64,000 nucleotides of DNA from Mucilaginibacter robiniae (GTDB lineage Bacteria > Bacteroidota > Bacteroidia > Sphingobacteriales > Sphingobacteriaceae): the NCBI RefSeq assembly GCF_012849215.1, contig NZ_CP051682.1:3596001-3660000 (forward strand), written 5' to 3'. The translations under genes were made by a program, and so were the position numbers. This document shows positions 1 through 7,940 of this stretch, piece after piece. Each line of letters starts with the position of its first letter. The first letter of the stretch is position 1. Under the pieces are notes generated by a model. It was not told the origin of the DNA. It made no database searches and was given only the letters and a program-made list of their open reading frames with translations.

Positions 1-301
1 GAGCGTTGTACTGCGACTGCGAAAATTTATCGGTATAAGCTTTAGGCAGAATGTTTTTATCCATGCTCAGCATCTGGGCTACCTTTAAGGCGCTTCCTTT
101 CAGCTCACTTAATGAGTCGTAAATATCGGCTGCATTATCTTCATTCAATTCTGTTTTGTCCAAATCGGGATTAAACAGCTTTTTGGAGTAATGCTTAATA
201 TAGTTGCCACCAACTTTAATACCCGTTTTTACAAACTTGGCCGAACGTTGTACTTTACTGGTGGGTATGCTGTTTTGCTCTTTTGCTTTCTCGTCGCTCA
301 T
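1..301 (-). CDS. ABC1/AarF/UbiB-like kinase family protein, N-terminal part
   Basis: The gene begins at an ATG complementary to 299-301 and runs off the left edge, so only about 100 residues are visible. They include a basic, hydrophilic N-terminus and the segment ELKGSALKVAQMLSMD. This resembles the lysine-containing K-G-x-x-x-K-x-x-Q-M motif that marks the start of ABC1/ADCK/UbiB atypical kinases. Family members are linked to quinone biosynthesis or membrane lipid homeostasis. The start codon lies 6 bases past the stop of the upstream HAD gene, so the two are probably co-transcribed with the TetR-like gene behind them. The kinase core and ATP-site residues lie outside the window, so activity cannot be judged. 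Confidence 0.72.
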   Translation of the reverse strand, partial: MSDEKAKEQNSIPTSKVQRSAKFVKTGIKVGGNYIKHYSKKLFNPDLDKTELNEDNAADIYDSLSELKGSALKVAQMLSMDKNILPKAYTDKFSQSQYNA

Positions 302-307
302 ATCATT

Positions 308-973
308 TTAGTCCTCATCAAATAAAGCAGCCAGCTTGTTCAGGGTAAGGCCGGTATAATCTGTAATGGTTAAGTTAACCGGATGCAGTTCATCTGCCGA
401 GTGGGTGGTGGTAATACCCACTACCTTCATGCCGGCAGCATTACCTGCTTTCACACCTGAGAGTGAATCTTCAAATACAATGCAGTGTTCGGGTTTTACG
501 CCTAAATCTTCTGCTGCTTTTAAAAATATCTGCGGGTTGGGTTTGGGTTTACTGATGCGCGGCCCATCAACAATAGTGTCGAAGTATGGTTTGATAGGCA
601 GCTTATCCAGCACAAAGTTAATGTTAGCCTCCGTAGCCGATGAAGCTACCGCCAGTTTTACACCACCGTTTTTCAGTTCGGCTAACAGGCGTTCCAGCCC
701 GTTTATAGGTTGTACGTAAGGGGCATAAAGTTCTTTGTAGTTGCGTGTTTTTTCATCAAACATCTCTTTCATTTGATCTTCATCATAATCATCACCAAAA
801 AACTCGCGCATAATGACCATGCCGGGTACGCCGCTTAACTTTTCGTTATATAATTTGGTAGTTACTTCAACGCGGTTATACTTTTCAAACAGCGCCTTCC
901 AAGTTTTAAAATGATAAGGATTATTGTCAACCAGAGTACCATCCATATCAAATATTGCAGCAAATTGTGTCAT
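308..973 (-). CDS. HAD-superfamily hydrolase, beta-phosphoglucomutase-like
   Basis: This is a haloacid dehalogenase-type phosphatase or phosphomutase of about 221 residues. The N-terminus carries the DxDGT motif (FDMDGTLVDN) with the nucleophilic Asp. A helical cap follows. Next come the motif II region (VASSATEAN), a motif III lysine (RISKPKPNPQIF) and the acidic motif IV (VFEDSLSGVKAG). This arrangement is typical of the beta-PGM/GPP phosphatase subfamily, which acts on small phosphosugars; the substrate is unknown. I prefer the ATG at 973 because it places FDMDG close to the N-terminus. An in-frame ATG at 988 would add five residues. It lies between the TetR-like gene and the ABC1 kinase gene on the same strand. 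Confidence 0.85.
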   Translation of the reverse strand: MTQFAAIFDMDGTLVDNNPYHFKTWKALFEKYNRVEVTTKLYNEKLSGVPGMVIMREFFGDDYDEDQMKEMFDEKTRNYKELYAPYVQPINGLERLLAELKNGGVKLAVASSATEANINFVLDKLPIKPYFDTIVDGPRISKPKPNPQIFLKAAEDLGVKPEHCIVFEDSLSGVKAGNAAGMKVVGITTTHSADELHPVNLTITDYTGLTLNKLAALFDED

Positions 974-1076
974 AGCATTTTCCTGCAAGTCGCTACTTGT
1001 TCAGCACAACTTTTAACAGGCATTTTTTAGATAGATAAAAACACCGGGTTTTCAAGAAAGTTTCCCTTTAATCCTT

Positions 1077-1730
1077 TCAGAATCCCATCTTCTCTTTAAA
1101 TCCACCGTTCTTAGCTAGAAACTTACCATAGTCCAGTAAATTATCTACCGGCGAACGCTGGAATAAATCAAAGGTAACATTCAAGCCTTTTTCAATAGCT
1201 TCATCTGTTTTCTCAAAGCCGGCCGAGTTGTCCTTAGTCCAGAAGTTTAGAATAAAGCCCAATTGCAGCCATAAGGCGTCTTTATAGCGTTTGGAAAAGA
1301 ATTTACGGTCGGTTAGCTCGCCCGTTTCAATGCCTTCACGCAAAATTTCATCAGCAAAGCTTTCAAATAGGGTTTTTAAGTTATCCAGTACGCGTGGCGT
1401 AGATAAGCCATGTTTATGTTTCTTCAGGCTGTAAATTGCAAAACTCCGGCTGCCTTTCAGCAATTCAAAAAAGCTGTAAAAGAAAGATAAGGCTCTTTCT
1501 CGTGCTGAATACTGCGCCCATATTTCCTGTGCTTTAACTTCAGTAATGGTTTTACGGCCCAGTTCGGTCCATATATTCTGTTCAATAGCCTCAAACGAAC
1601 CAAAGAAACGGTAAAACTCATCTTCGGTCATTTCATTGTTTTTAGCAAATAAGTACACCGACTTAGGCTCATGACCTTCGGTAAGTACATAATCAATATA
1701 GGCGTTTTGAATGCTTTCGATAGTAGCCAT
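1077..1730 (-). CDS. TetR-family-like transcriptional regulator
   Basis: The 217-residue protein has an all-helical composition. Its N-terminal segment (about residues 5-50, including MTEDEFYRFFGSFEAIEQNIW) resembles a TetR helix-turn-helix in which the usual F-Y-x-x-F is replaced by FYRFFGS. The rest matches the C-terminal ligand/dimerisation domain of Bacteroidota TetR proteins. It is the first gene of a probable three-gene leftward unit with a HAD phosphatase and an ABC1 kinase, a pairing consistent with a membrane or quinone homeostasis role. No operator could be identified. The DNA-binding helix is degenerate relative to classical TetR, so the DNA-binding assignment is less certain than the family resemblance. 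Confidence 0.68.
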   Translation of the reverse strand: MATIESIQNAYIDYVLTEGHEPKSVYLFAKNNEMTEDEFYRFFGSFEAIEQNIWTELGRKTITEVKAQEIWAQYSARERALSFFYSFFELLKGSRSFAIYSLKKHKHGLSTPRVLDNLKTLFESFADEILREGIETGELTDRKFFSKRYKDALWLQLGFILNFWTKDNSAGFEKTDEAIEKGLNVTFDLFQRSPVDNLLDYGKFLAKNGGFKEKMGF

Positions 1731-1929
1731 AAGTTGCTGCGGTTATTAATGAATTTATATAAATATACGTTTAAATCGGCCGGCTAGTGTCATGCCTGTT
1801 TAAAAAGAGGCATGTACAGTTTAAATTCAGTACAGCAATGCAAAATGATGTTGGCATGATAACTCGTAAGCCAACTATAACTAAATTGCTCCTGATGGCA
1901 ACATTACCCTACAATTTTTGTTCAACTTT

Positions 1930-2079
1930 ATGCGAGCCGCTCCGAAACAGATTCTGAAAGAGAACCTTCCTCAAAAAATATGCGCTGTTTGCCAACGCCC
2001 TTTTACCTGGCGTAAAAAGTGGGCAAAGTGTTGGGATGATGTCAAATATTGTAGTGATAGATGCAGAAGAAGCAAATAA
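1930..2079 (+). CDS. DUF2256 family small zinc-finger-like protein
   Basis: This is a 49-residue ORF starting at ATG 1930 and ending TAA 2079. After a basic leader it carries [16 protein letters not shown], a cysteine-less spacer and YCSDRCRR. The cysteine pairs C18/C21 and C41/C45 would form a treble-clef-like zinc site. This matches the DUF2256 signature, whose function is unknown. It lies 39 bases upstream of the DASH cryptochrome on the same strand. DUF2256 genes are recurrently found beside cryptochrome/photolyase genes, so co-transcription is likely. There is a lone extra Cys34 in the spacer. The ORF is short but the domain match is strong. Confidence 0.85.
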   Translation: MRAAPKQILKENLPQKICAVCQRPFTWRKKWAKCWDDVKYCSDRCRRSK

Positions 2080-2118
2080 TTACGATTTTTGTATGTTAAT
2101 TTGGATTGATTATAAACT

Positions 2119-3414
2119 ATGACGGAGAAAACAATACTGGTTTGGTTCAGAAATGATTTGCGCGTACATGATAACGAAATACTGTTAGAAGCTACACGTA
2201 AAGCCGATAAGGTGCTGCCGGTATATTGTTTTGATTCGCATTATTTTGAAACAACTACTGCCGGTAACCTGAAAACGGGAAACATACGTGCCCGCTTTTT
2301 GCTGGAAAGTGTTGCCGATTTACGTCGTAACCTGCGCGCATTAGGTAGCGAGTTACTGATTGTTCATGGCAACCCGGCTGAATTGTTGCCGCAATTGGCT
2401 AATCAGTATCAGATTAGTGAAGTATACCATCACCGGGAGGTGGCTTTTGAAGAAACAGCCATATCAGAACAGGTGGAGGCTGCTTTATGGAAAATGAAGC
2501 TGAACCTAAAACACTTCATTGGTCATACTTTATATCATAAAGAAGATTTGCCTTTTCCTATTAAAGATATTCCGGATAGCTTTAACACTTTTAAAAAGAA
2601 GGTGGAGCGTGATAGTGATGTGCGCCCTGTAGTACAAACACCCGATCAAATTCATACCCCTGATATTACCGAGCCTGGTGAGCTACCTACTCTGGAGCAG
2701 CTAGGTTTAACTGAACCCGTTGAAGACTGGCGTGCTCAGTATCATTTTACCGGTGGTGAAGCGGTTGCTTTGAAGCAATTAGAGCAATATTTTATAGAGC
2801 ATATGCAAAATAAACAGGTAAAAGGCATCCGTCACCAATCTTCTAGGTTATCACCCTGGTTGGCTTTTGGATGCGTATCGCCAAGGCAGGTTTACTGGGA
2901 AGTTGTTAAACATGAGATGGCGGTAAACAACCATCCGCTCACGTTAGAACTACTTTGGCGCGATTATTTCCGATTTATGTTCAAAAAGCATAGTAGTAAG
3001 TTTTTTAGTCCGGCAGGTTTTAAAGATACAGCTCCTGATTTGGCCGACAACCAGGATGAACTATTTGACCGTTGGAAAACTGGTACTACCAGTGTGCCTT
3101 TTATAGATGCCAGCATGCACGAACTTAATGCCACCGGCTACATAGCCAATGCCAATCGGCAAGTAGTATCCACCTATCTGGTAAAGCAATTGAAAGTAGA
3201 TTGGACACGTGGTGCCCAGTGGTTTGAAGAAAAACTAATCGATTATTCGCCGGCAAGCAACTGGGGTAACTGGGCCTATATAGCCGGTGTGGGTAACGAT
3301 CCGCGTGAAAATCGCTATTTCAATCCTAAAAGTGCTGCTGAGCTTGACCCAAAAGGTGAATACGTAAAGCTCTGGCTACAGGAAAAAAGCAGTAAGCTGG
3401 CTGCATCAGCGTAG
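2119..3414 (+). CDS. DASH-family cryptochrome / photolyase
   Basis: The 431-residue flavoprotein has an N-terminal photolyase alpha/beta domain (ILVWFRNDLRVHDN, about residues 6-20) and a C-terminal FAD-binding helical domain. The latter contains SSRLSPWLAFGCVSPRQVY, LLWRDYFRF, the NANRQVVSTY region and WGNWAYIAGVGNDPRENRYFNP. That final stretch is typical of Cry-DASH, which repairs cyclobutane pyrimidine dimers in single-stranded or looped DNA using blue light and may bind MTHF as antenna. Length is normal for the family and lacks the C-terminal extension seen in plants. The gene follows a DUF2256 ORF, probably in one transcript. Confidence 0.93.
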   Translation: MTEKTILVWFRNDLRVHDNEILLEATRKADKVLPVYCFDSHYFETTTAGNLKTGNIRARFLLESVADLRRNLRALGSELLIVHGNPAELLPQLANQYQISEVYHHREVAFEETAISEQVEAALWKMKLNLKHFIGHTLYHKEDLPFPIKDIPDSFNTFKKKVERDSDVRPVVQTPDQIHTPDITEPGELPTLEQLGLTEPVEDWRAQYHFTGGEAVALKQLEQYFIEHMQNKQVKGIRHQSSRLSPWLAFGCVSPRQVYWEVVKHEMAVNNHPLTLELLWRDYFRFMFKKHSSKFFSPAGFKDTAPDLADNQDELFDRWKTGTTSVPFIDASMHELNATGYIANANRQVVSTYLVKQLKVDWTRGAQWFEEKLIDYSPASNWGNWAYIAGVGNDPRENRYFNPKSAAELDPKGEYVKLWLQEKSSKLAASA

Positions 3415-3521
3415 AGGGGCATTTTTGTAAGTTATTAGTGTTTTATGGCGTAAATAATATTATAAAGCATTGTTAATATGCATGGTTTTAAGTAGGTTAG
3501 CTTTTAACCTAACTATGAATT

Positions 3522-4265
3522 ATGCGCTACTTACTTGTTCTGCTTCTTTTGGCGTCCTGTACAACTGATCCTAAGCAAAATGAAAGTTATACCGCTAAGG
3601 TAATACAGACATCAATTCAACGTAAAGCAGTTAGTGATACTACTTTCTTGTACCGGGAAGTTACTCCTGAATACTATCATAAGGTTTATATAGAACGTAA
3701 CCGGCAATCTGAAGTTTATAAGCGATTGCTGGATTTTAGGCCGAATGATGATGAACGCAAATACTATCAGGAATGCTGTAAAAAGTTAAGGCAGATTACT
3801 AATGTGCCTTCACAACAATTTAAATTGATAGGATTACCTAAAGAGTGGTTGCCGCTGTACCGCTATCATGGTAAATACTATGTTTATGCACCATCTGAAT
3901 GGGGCGGTTTGGAACGAAAAACCATTACTGATAGCACTATGGTTTACTGGTTTATGGATGGACCATCCCCCGAGCCACTGCTAGGTGCAAGAAAGCTAAG
4001 TAGTAATACCTACTACCTTAAAATTCATACTTCAGGTGCGAGTAATCTACCTGCAAAATTAACTATACACATTATTGATGCTAAAAATAAAATAGCAGTT
4101 TGGGAAGATCAATCAGCGTCCATAGCTAATCGATATAATTTGTATGTACCCCGAGAAAATGCCCGAAATTTTGACATGGTGGTGAACTATTGTAAAGAGC
4201 AACGCACTGATGAATTCGAGTTTGATAAAGTTGATTACACTGCCCTGTTAAATAGTAGTCAATAA
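3522..4265 (+). CDS. Hypothetical lipoprotein
   Basis: I do not recognise this 247-residue protein. Its first 13 residues (MRYLLVLLLLASC) form a short lipoprotein signal with lipobox LASC, and the mature protein would start at Cys13 and sit on a membrane, probably in the envelope. The mature region is rich in Tyr, Lys and Asn, has no cysteine-rich or catalytic motif that I can identify, and contains a Cys-Cys pair near residue 86. The gene stands alone between the cryptochrome and a Crp/Fnr regulator, with about 107 bases upstream and 53 downstream. No function can be assigned. Confidence 0.7.
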   Translation: MRYLLVLLLLASCTTDPKQNESYTAKVIQTSIQRKAVSDTTFLYREVTPEYYHKVYIERNRQSEVYKRLLDFRPNDDERKYYQECCKKLRQITNVPSQQFKLIGLPKEWLPLYRYHGKYYVYAPSEWGGLERKTITDSTMVYWFMDGPSPEPLLGARKLSSNTYYLKIHTSGASNLPAKLTIHIIDAKNKIAVWEDQSASIANRYNLYVPRENARNFDMVVNYCKEQRTDEFEFDKVDYTALLNSSQ

Positions 4266-4318
4266 ATTTATTTCATATTATATTTATTTACTTTGATGCT
4301 TTCCACTTTGGAAAAATA

Positions 4319-4885
4319 ATGGAAAAGATACTTAGGCAGCAAATTGAAAAAATTGTAAAGTTAACAGATGAAGAGTTCAGCTTTGTGCTATCTCATTTTA
4401 CATTACGGTCTTTCAGAAAGCACCAGTATGTGGTTCAGGCTGGCGACGCTGCCCCCAACGATCACTTTGTAGTAAAAGGGCTGCTTAAATCTTTCTACGT
4501 GGATGATGCGGGTAAGAGCCATATTTTGCAATTTGCTATGGAAGACTGGTGGATATCTGATCCTCAGGCTTATCATAACAAGCTAGCTGCCACGTTAAAT
4601 ATTGACTGTATTGAAGATACGCAAGTATTGTTTATATCAATTGATAACCGGGAAAAGCTTTGTGCCGAGATGAAAAAGATAGAATACTTTTTTATGAAGA
4701 AAACAACAGCCGGTTATATTGCACTGCAGCGTCGTATCTTATCCCTCATGAGCCAAACGGCCGAAGAGCGTTACCGGCAATTTATACAATTTTATCCGTT
4801 ACTATTACAACGGTTGCCTAAAGCTTTAATCGCTTCTTATCTGGGTGTTTCCAGAGAAACCCTAAGCCGGCTTTCTGCAAGTTAG
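4319..4885 (+). CDS. Crp/Fnr family transcriptional regulator
   Basis: The 188-residue protein has an N-terminal cyclic-nucleotide-binding-like beta-roll (about residues 20-115, with YVVQAGDAAPNDHFVVKGLLKSFY). A dimer helix follows, then a short C-terminal helix-turn-helix (LPKALIASYLGVSRETLSRL). The cAMP-contacting residues of E. coli CRP are not conserved, as is usual for Bacteroidota members. The TAG stop at 4883 comes immediately after the recognition helix, a normal length for this group. The next gene on the same strand, a PRISE-type reductase about 120 bases downstream, is a plausible target because such regulators often control an adjacent oxidoreductase. Confidence 0.88.
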   Translation: MEKILRQQIEKIVKLTDEEFSFVLSHFTLRSFRKHQYVVQAGDAAPNDHFVVKGLLKSFYVDDAGKSHILQFAMEDWWISDPQAYHNKLAATLNIDCIEDTQVLFISIDNREKLCAEMKKIEYFFMKKTTAGYIALQRRILSLMSQTAEERYRQFIQFYPLLLQRLPKALIASYLGVSRETLSRLSAS

Positions 4886-5007
4886 CGTGACCTAACTCAC
4901 CTCTTTTTTGTGCGATAAGTCCTTTGTCTGGAAAATTGTACAACCGACTATTGCATGGCGTGTTGGTTAGGAAGAAAACACTAACCCAAACAACACGCTT
5001 TTTAAAC

Positions 5008-6075
5008 ATGAACAAGATAGCATTAGTAGTTGGGGCCAGTGGCATCACTGGTAGTAATCTGGCTGAAAAGCTCATTGCCAACGGGTGGACTACTTACGGT
5101 TTGGCCCGTAATCCTCAAAAAGCTATAGATAGCTTAATACCAGTAGCGGCAAATTTACTGGATATAGAAAGCTTGCAGATTTCATTAACTAACATTAACC
5201 CAACGCATGTATTTATTACCAGTTGGATGCGCAATGAAACAGAAGCAGAAAACATTAGGGTAAATAGTTTGATGGTGCGAAATCTGCTGAATGCACTATC
5301 GCCTAAAAAGTCGGTAAAGCATGTAGCTTTAGTAACCGGGCTTAAGCACTATTTAGGCCCCTTTGAGGCTTACGCTCAAGCAGGTACTTTGCCCGAAACA
5401 CCGGTACGCGAAGAACATCCGCGATTGAACATTGAAAATTTCTACTACGCGCAGGAAGATGAAGTATATGCTGCGGCTGAACGCAATGATTTTACCTGGA
5501 GTATCCATCGCCCGCATACCGTGATCGGCAAGGCTGTTGGTAATATGATGAATTTAGGTACTACATTGGCTGTTTATGCTACCATTTGCAAGGAGACAGG
5601 CAGAGCGTTTCATTTTCCCGGCTCAGGTGCACAATGGAATGGACTATCGGATGTGACGGATGCCCGGTTACTGGCCGAGCACCTCATCTGGGCTTCTACT
5701 ACAGAAGCTGCCCGAAATCAGGCATTCAATGTAGCCAATGGCGACGTTTTTCGCTGGAGCTGGCTGTGGAAGCAATTGGCGAATTGGTTTGGTATTGAGC
5801 CAGTGGGCTTTGATGGTACTATTCATCCCTTAGAGCCAGAAATAGCTGGCGACGGCCCAGTCTGGGCGGAGATTGCAGCTAAGTACAGCTTAAAAGAGCC
5901 TGATTTGAACCGGATGGCTTCAGCCTGGCACACCGATTTAGATTTAGGACGACCTATTGAAGTAATGTCAGATATGTCTAAAAGTCGTAAGCTGGGCTTT
6001 ACAGTTTATCAGGATACACGCGATTCATTCTTCGATTTGTTTGAAAAACTACGTGCCGAAAAGCTGATTCCTTAA
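5008..6075 (+). CDS. SDR oxidoreductase of the PRISE (iridoid-synthase/progesterone 5-beta-reductase-like) type
   Basis: The 355-residue protein starts at ATG 5008 with a Rossmann motif (ALVVGASGITGSNLAEKL). PRISE-like segments follow: TGLKHYLGPFEAY, NFYYAQEDEV, IHRPHTVIGKAVGNMMN and FNVANGDVFRWSWLWKQLA. The conserved YYxxED region supplies the catalytic Tyr of this atypical SDR group, which reduces activated C=C bonds of enones or enals with NADPH. A TTG at 4924 would add 28 residues that do not resemble the family, so I rejected it. The Crp/Fnr gene upstream may regulate it. The natural substrate is unknown; detoxification of reactive enones is possible. Confidence 0.86.
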   Translation: MNKIALVVGASGITGSNLAEKLIANGWTTYGLARNPQKAIDSLIPVAANLLDIESLQISLTNINPTHVFITSWMRNETEAENIRVNSLMVRNLLNALSPKKSVKHVALVTGLKHYLGPFEAYAQAGTLPETPVREEHPRLNIENFYYAQEDEVYAAAERNDFTWSIHRPHTVIGKAVGNMMNLGTTLAVYATICKETGRAFHFPGSGAQWNGLSDVTDARLLAEHLIWASTTEAARNQAFNVANGDVFRWSWLWKQLANWFGIEPVGFDGTIHPLEPEIAGDGPVWAEIAAKYSLKEPDLNRMASAWHTDLDLGRPIEVMSDMSKSRKLGFTVYQDTRDSFFDLFEKLRAEKLIP

Positions 6076-6094
6076 AGACTCAATCTGAATTTAT

Positions 6095-6141
6095 CATGAT
6101 GTTATTGCAATGCCAACAAACAAAAGCGTAATAACATCATG
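6095..6141. repeat. Inverted repeat downstream of the PRISE gene
   Basis: Perfect 12-bp arms (CATGATGTTATT at 6095-6106 and its complement at 6130-6141) flank a 23-base loop. They begin about 20 bases after the stop of the SDR gene. There is no clear T-run, so this is a weak terminator candidate. The rest of the spacer up to 6328 shows nothing I can name. Confidence 0.4.
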
Positions 6142-6328
6142 CTTAGCTATAAGCAGCTTGGTAATCATCAAAACTATCAGTATTAATTAATAATTTCGGC
6201 TGGTAAATTATTAGTTACTTGAAACCCATGTAAGCTGAATGCTTTAACTTTAACGCATTATAGTTGTAAATTTAAGCCGAGATGTTCGAGGTAAACCGAA
6301 TGGTTTTTAATAGGTTTGTAAGGTAGTT

Positions 6329-7827
6329 ATGAATGTGTCTTTCGTCCAACAGGATACCCCGATTTTTACAAGTTAGTAGTTGAAAGTTTTACAGAATACG
6401 CGGTTTTTACTACAAATACAGCAGGCATTGTAAACAGTTGGAGTACTGGTGCAGAAAAAGTACTGTTGTATAAAGCTGATGAGATTATTGGCCAAAGTGC
6501 TGAGTGTTTGTACACCCCTGAGGACTTGCAAGAGCAGGTACCTGCTTTGGAAATGGGGTCGGCCTTGCGTGAAGGCAAAGGTATGGACGAACGCTTTCAT
6601 GTAAAAAAAGGGGGACAGCGCTTTTGGGGTAGTGGGCTGGTATTTCCTTTATTTAATCAGGAAGGGCTTCATATAGGTTTTTCTAAAATCATGCGTAATA
6701 TTTCTGATGAGGTTCAGGCTGAAGCTAACTTAAAAGAGGAAAGAGCGCTGGCGCAAACTTTTGTTGCCGCTTATCCGGAAAGCGTGGTTATACTTAATAG
6801 TAATTGGGAAGTGGTGAACGCAACAACTCAGTTTATTGAGTTTTTTAGCTTGGATAAAGTAAATCTTATGGGCAAGCCTTTCTTTCAGATCATAGATGGA
6901 GGCTTAAACTTGGCAGAACTCAGAACGGTACTGGATAAAGCTATTAAAGAACATCGTTTTCATGAAAATTATGAAATAAGCTTTCTGCACCCACAACGAG
7001 GTGCCAGAAGCCTGATGGTTAAACCACGTCGTATTTACCAGCCACCTAATCTACTATTCAGTCTGGAGTTTGAAGATCTAACTGAAAATAAGGCAGTGAT
7101 GGAAGAGAAAGATGTGTTTATATCAGTTGCCAGTCATGAAATACGTACGCCTATATCGGTAATTAAAGCTTACGGGCAAATTCTTGACCGGGAGCTGAAA
7201 GAAAGTAAGCCGATTGTAAAGCGAGCAGTTAAAAAAATTAATGAGCAAATTGGTTTTATGAGTTCGCTGATTGCCGCTTTGCTGGATACTTCAAAAATTA
7301 CCACGGGTAAACTGGTGATGGAGAAAGAAGTATTTAACTTGTGCAGCTTAGTGAAAGAGCAGGTAGAAAGTTTTGGCCTTACCCAAACATCGCATCAAAT
7401 TGATATTGTAAATGAAGAAGATGCTATGGTATTTGCCGATAAGGTACGTACCGGAAGCGTAGTCACCAATTTGCTCTCTAATGCGGTAAAATACTCACCT
7501 AAGGCAAACCAAGTAATAGTAAGTGTGAAAGTAGCAGGGCCGGAAGTAATTGTTAGGGTACAAGATTTTGGTATTGGTATTCCGCAGCAAGAGCAAAGTC
7601 GGCTTTTTCAGCGGTTTGGCAGAACCGAATCTATCAAAAAAACTACTATTCCTGGTACTGGTTTAGGCTTGCATCTGGCTGCCGAGCTTATCAAGTTACA
7701 AGGAGGAACTATTGGTCTTTCTACACAGGAAAATCAAGGGTCAACTTTTTATTTCACTTTACCTTTATATGAGAGCTTTAATGTAAATACAGGTTCGCTC
7801 GAAAATACATCAAAATTCAGTCATTAA
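6329..7827 (+). CDS. PAS-PAS sensor histidine kinase with an apparent frameshift near the start
   Basis: The main frame encodes two PAS domains (PAS-like sequence begins near 6361 and runs past GAEKVLLYKADEIIG; the second spans about 6750-7080). They are followed by a HisKA domain (VASHEIRTPISVIKAYGQIL) and a HATPase domain with NLLSNAVKYS, DFGIGIPQQ and GTGLGLHLAA. No transmembrane segment is visible, so it is probably cytoplasmic. In the main frame there is a stop at 6319 and no ATG before the first PAS; the first alternative start is TTG 6466, inside that PAS. An ATG at 6329 opens a second frame (MNVSFVQQDTP) that would join the main frame at GAT 6361 if one base were added to CCCC at 6357-6360. 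I give the combined extent. It may be a real disabling frameshift, a sequence error, or a non-ATG start. Confidence 0.75.
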
Positions 7828-7902
7828 GGTTTTTATGCTGGTTGATATACCGGCCTATTAAAATCAAATAGGTTGTTCTGCATGGGGCAGGCAACAACAA
7901 GT

Positions 7903-7940
7903 TTTAACGGATCAATAATTATTATTATTGATCCGTTAAA
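7903..7940. terminator. Bidirectional hairpin terminator between convergent kinases
   Basis: A perfect 17-bp inverted repeat (7903-7919 and 7924-7940) with a 4-base loop sits between the converging kinase genes. The arms begin TTTAACGGATC, so a T-rich tail exists on either strand. The stop codon of the minus-strand hybrid kinase (7925-7927) lies inside the right arm. Confidence 0.75.

Noticed and set aside
366..719. Plus-strand ORF opposite the HAD gene and similar antisense ORFs throughout
   Set aside because: They mirror strongly supported genes and show no family features.
4924..5007. N-terminal extension of the PRISE reductase from TTG 4924
   Set aside because: The extra 28 residues precede a normal Rossmann start and do not resemble the family; ATG 5008 is better.
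6329..6470. Programmed ribosomal frameshift in the PAS kinase
   Set aside because: No slippery sequence followed by a clear structure; a one-base loss in CCCC is simpler.
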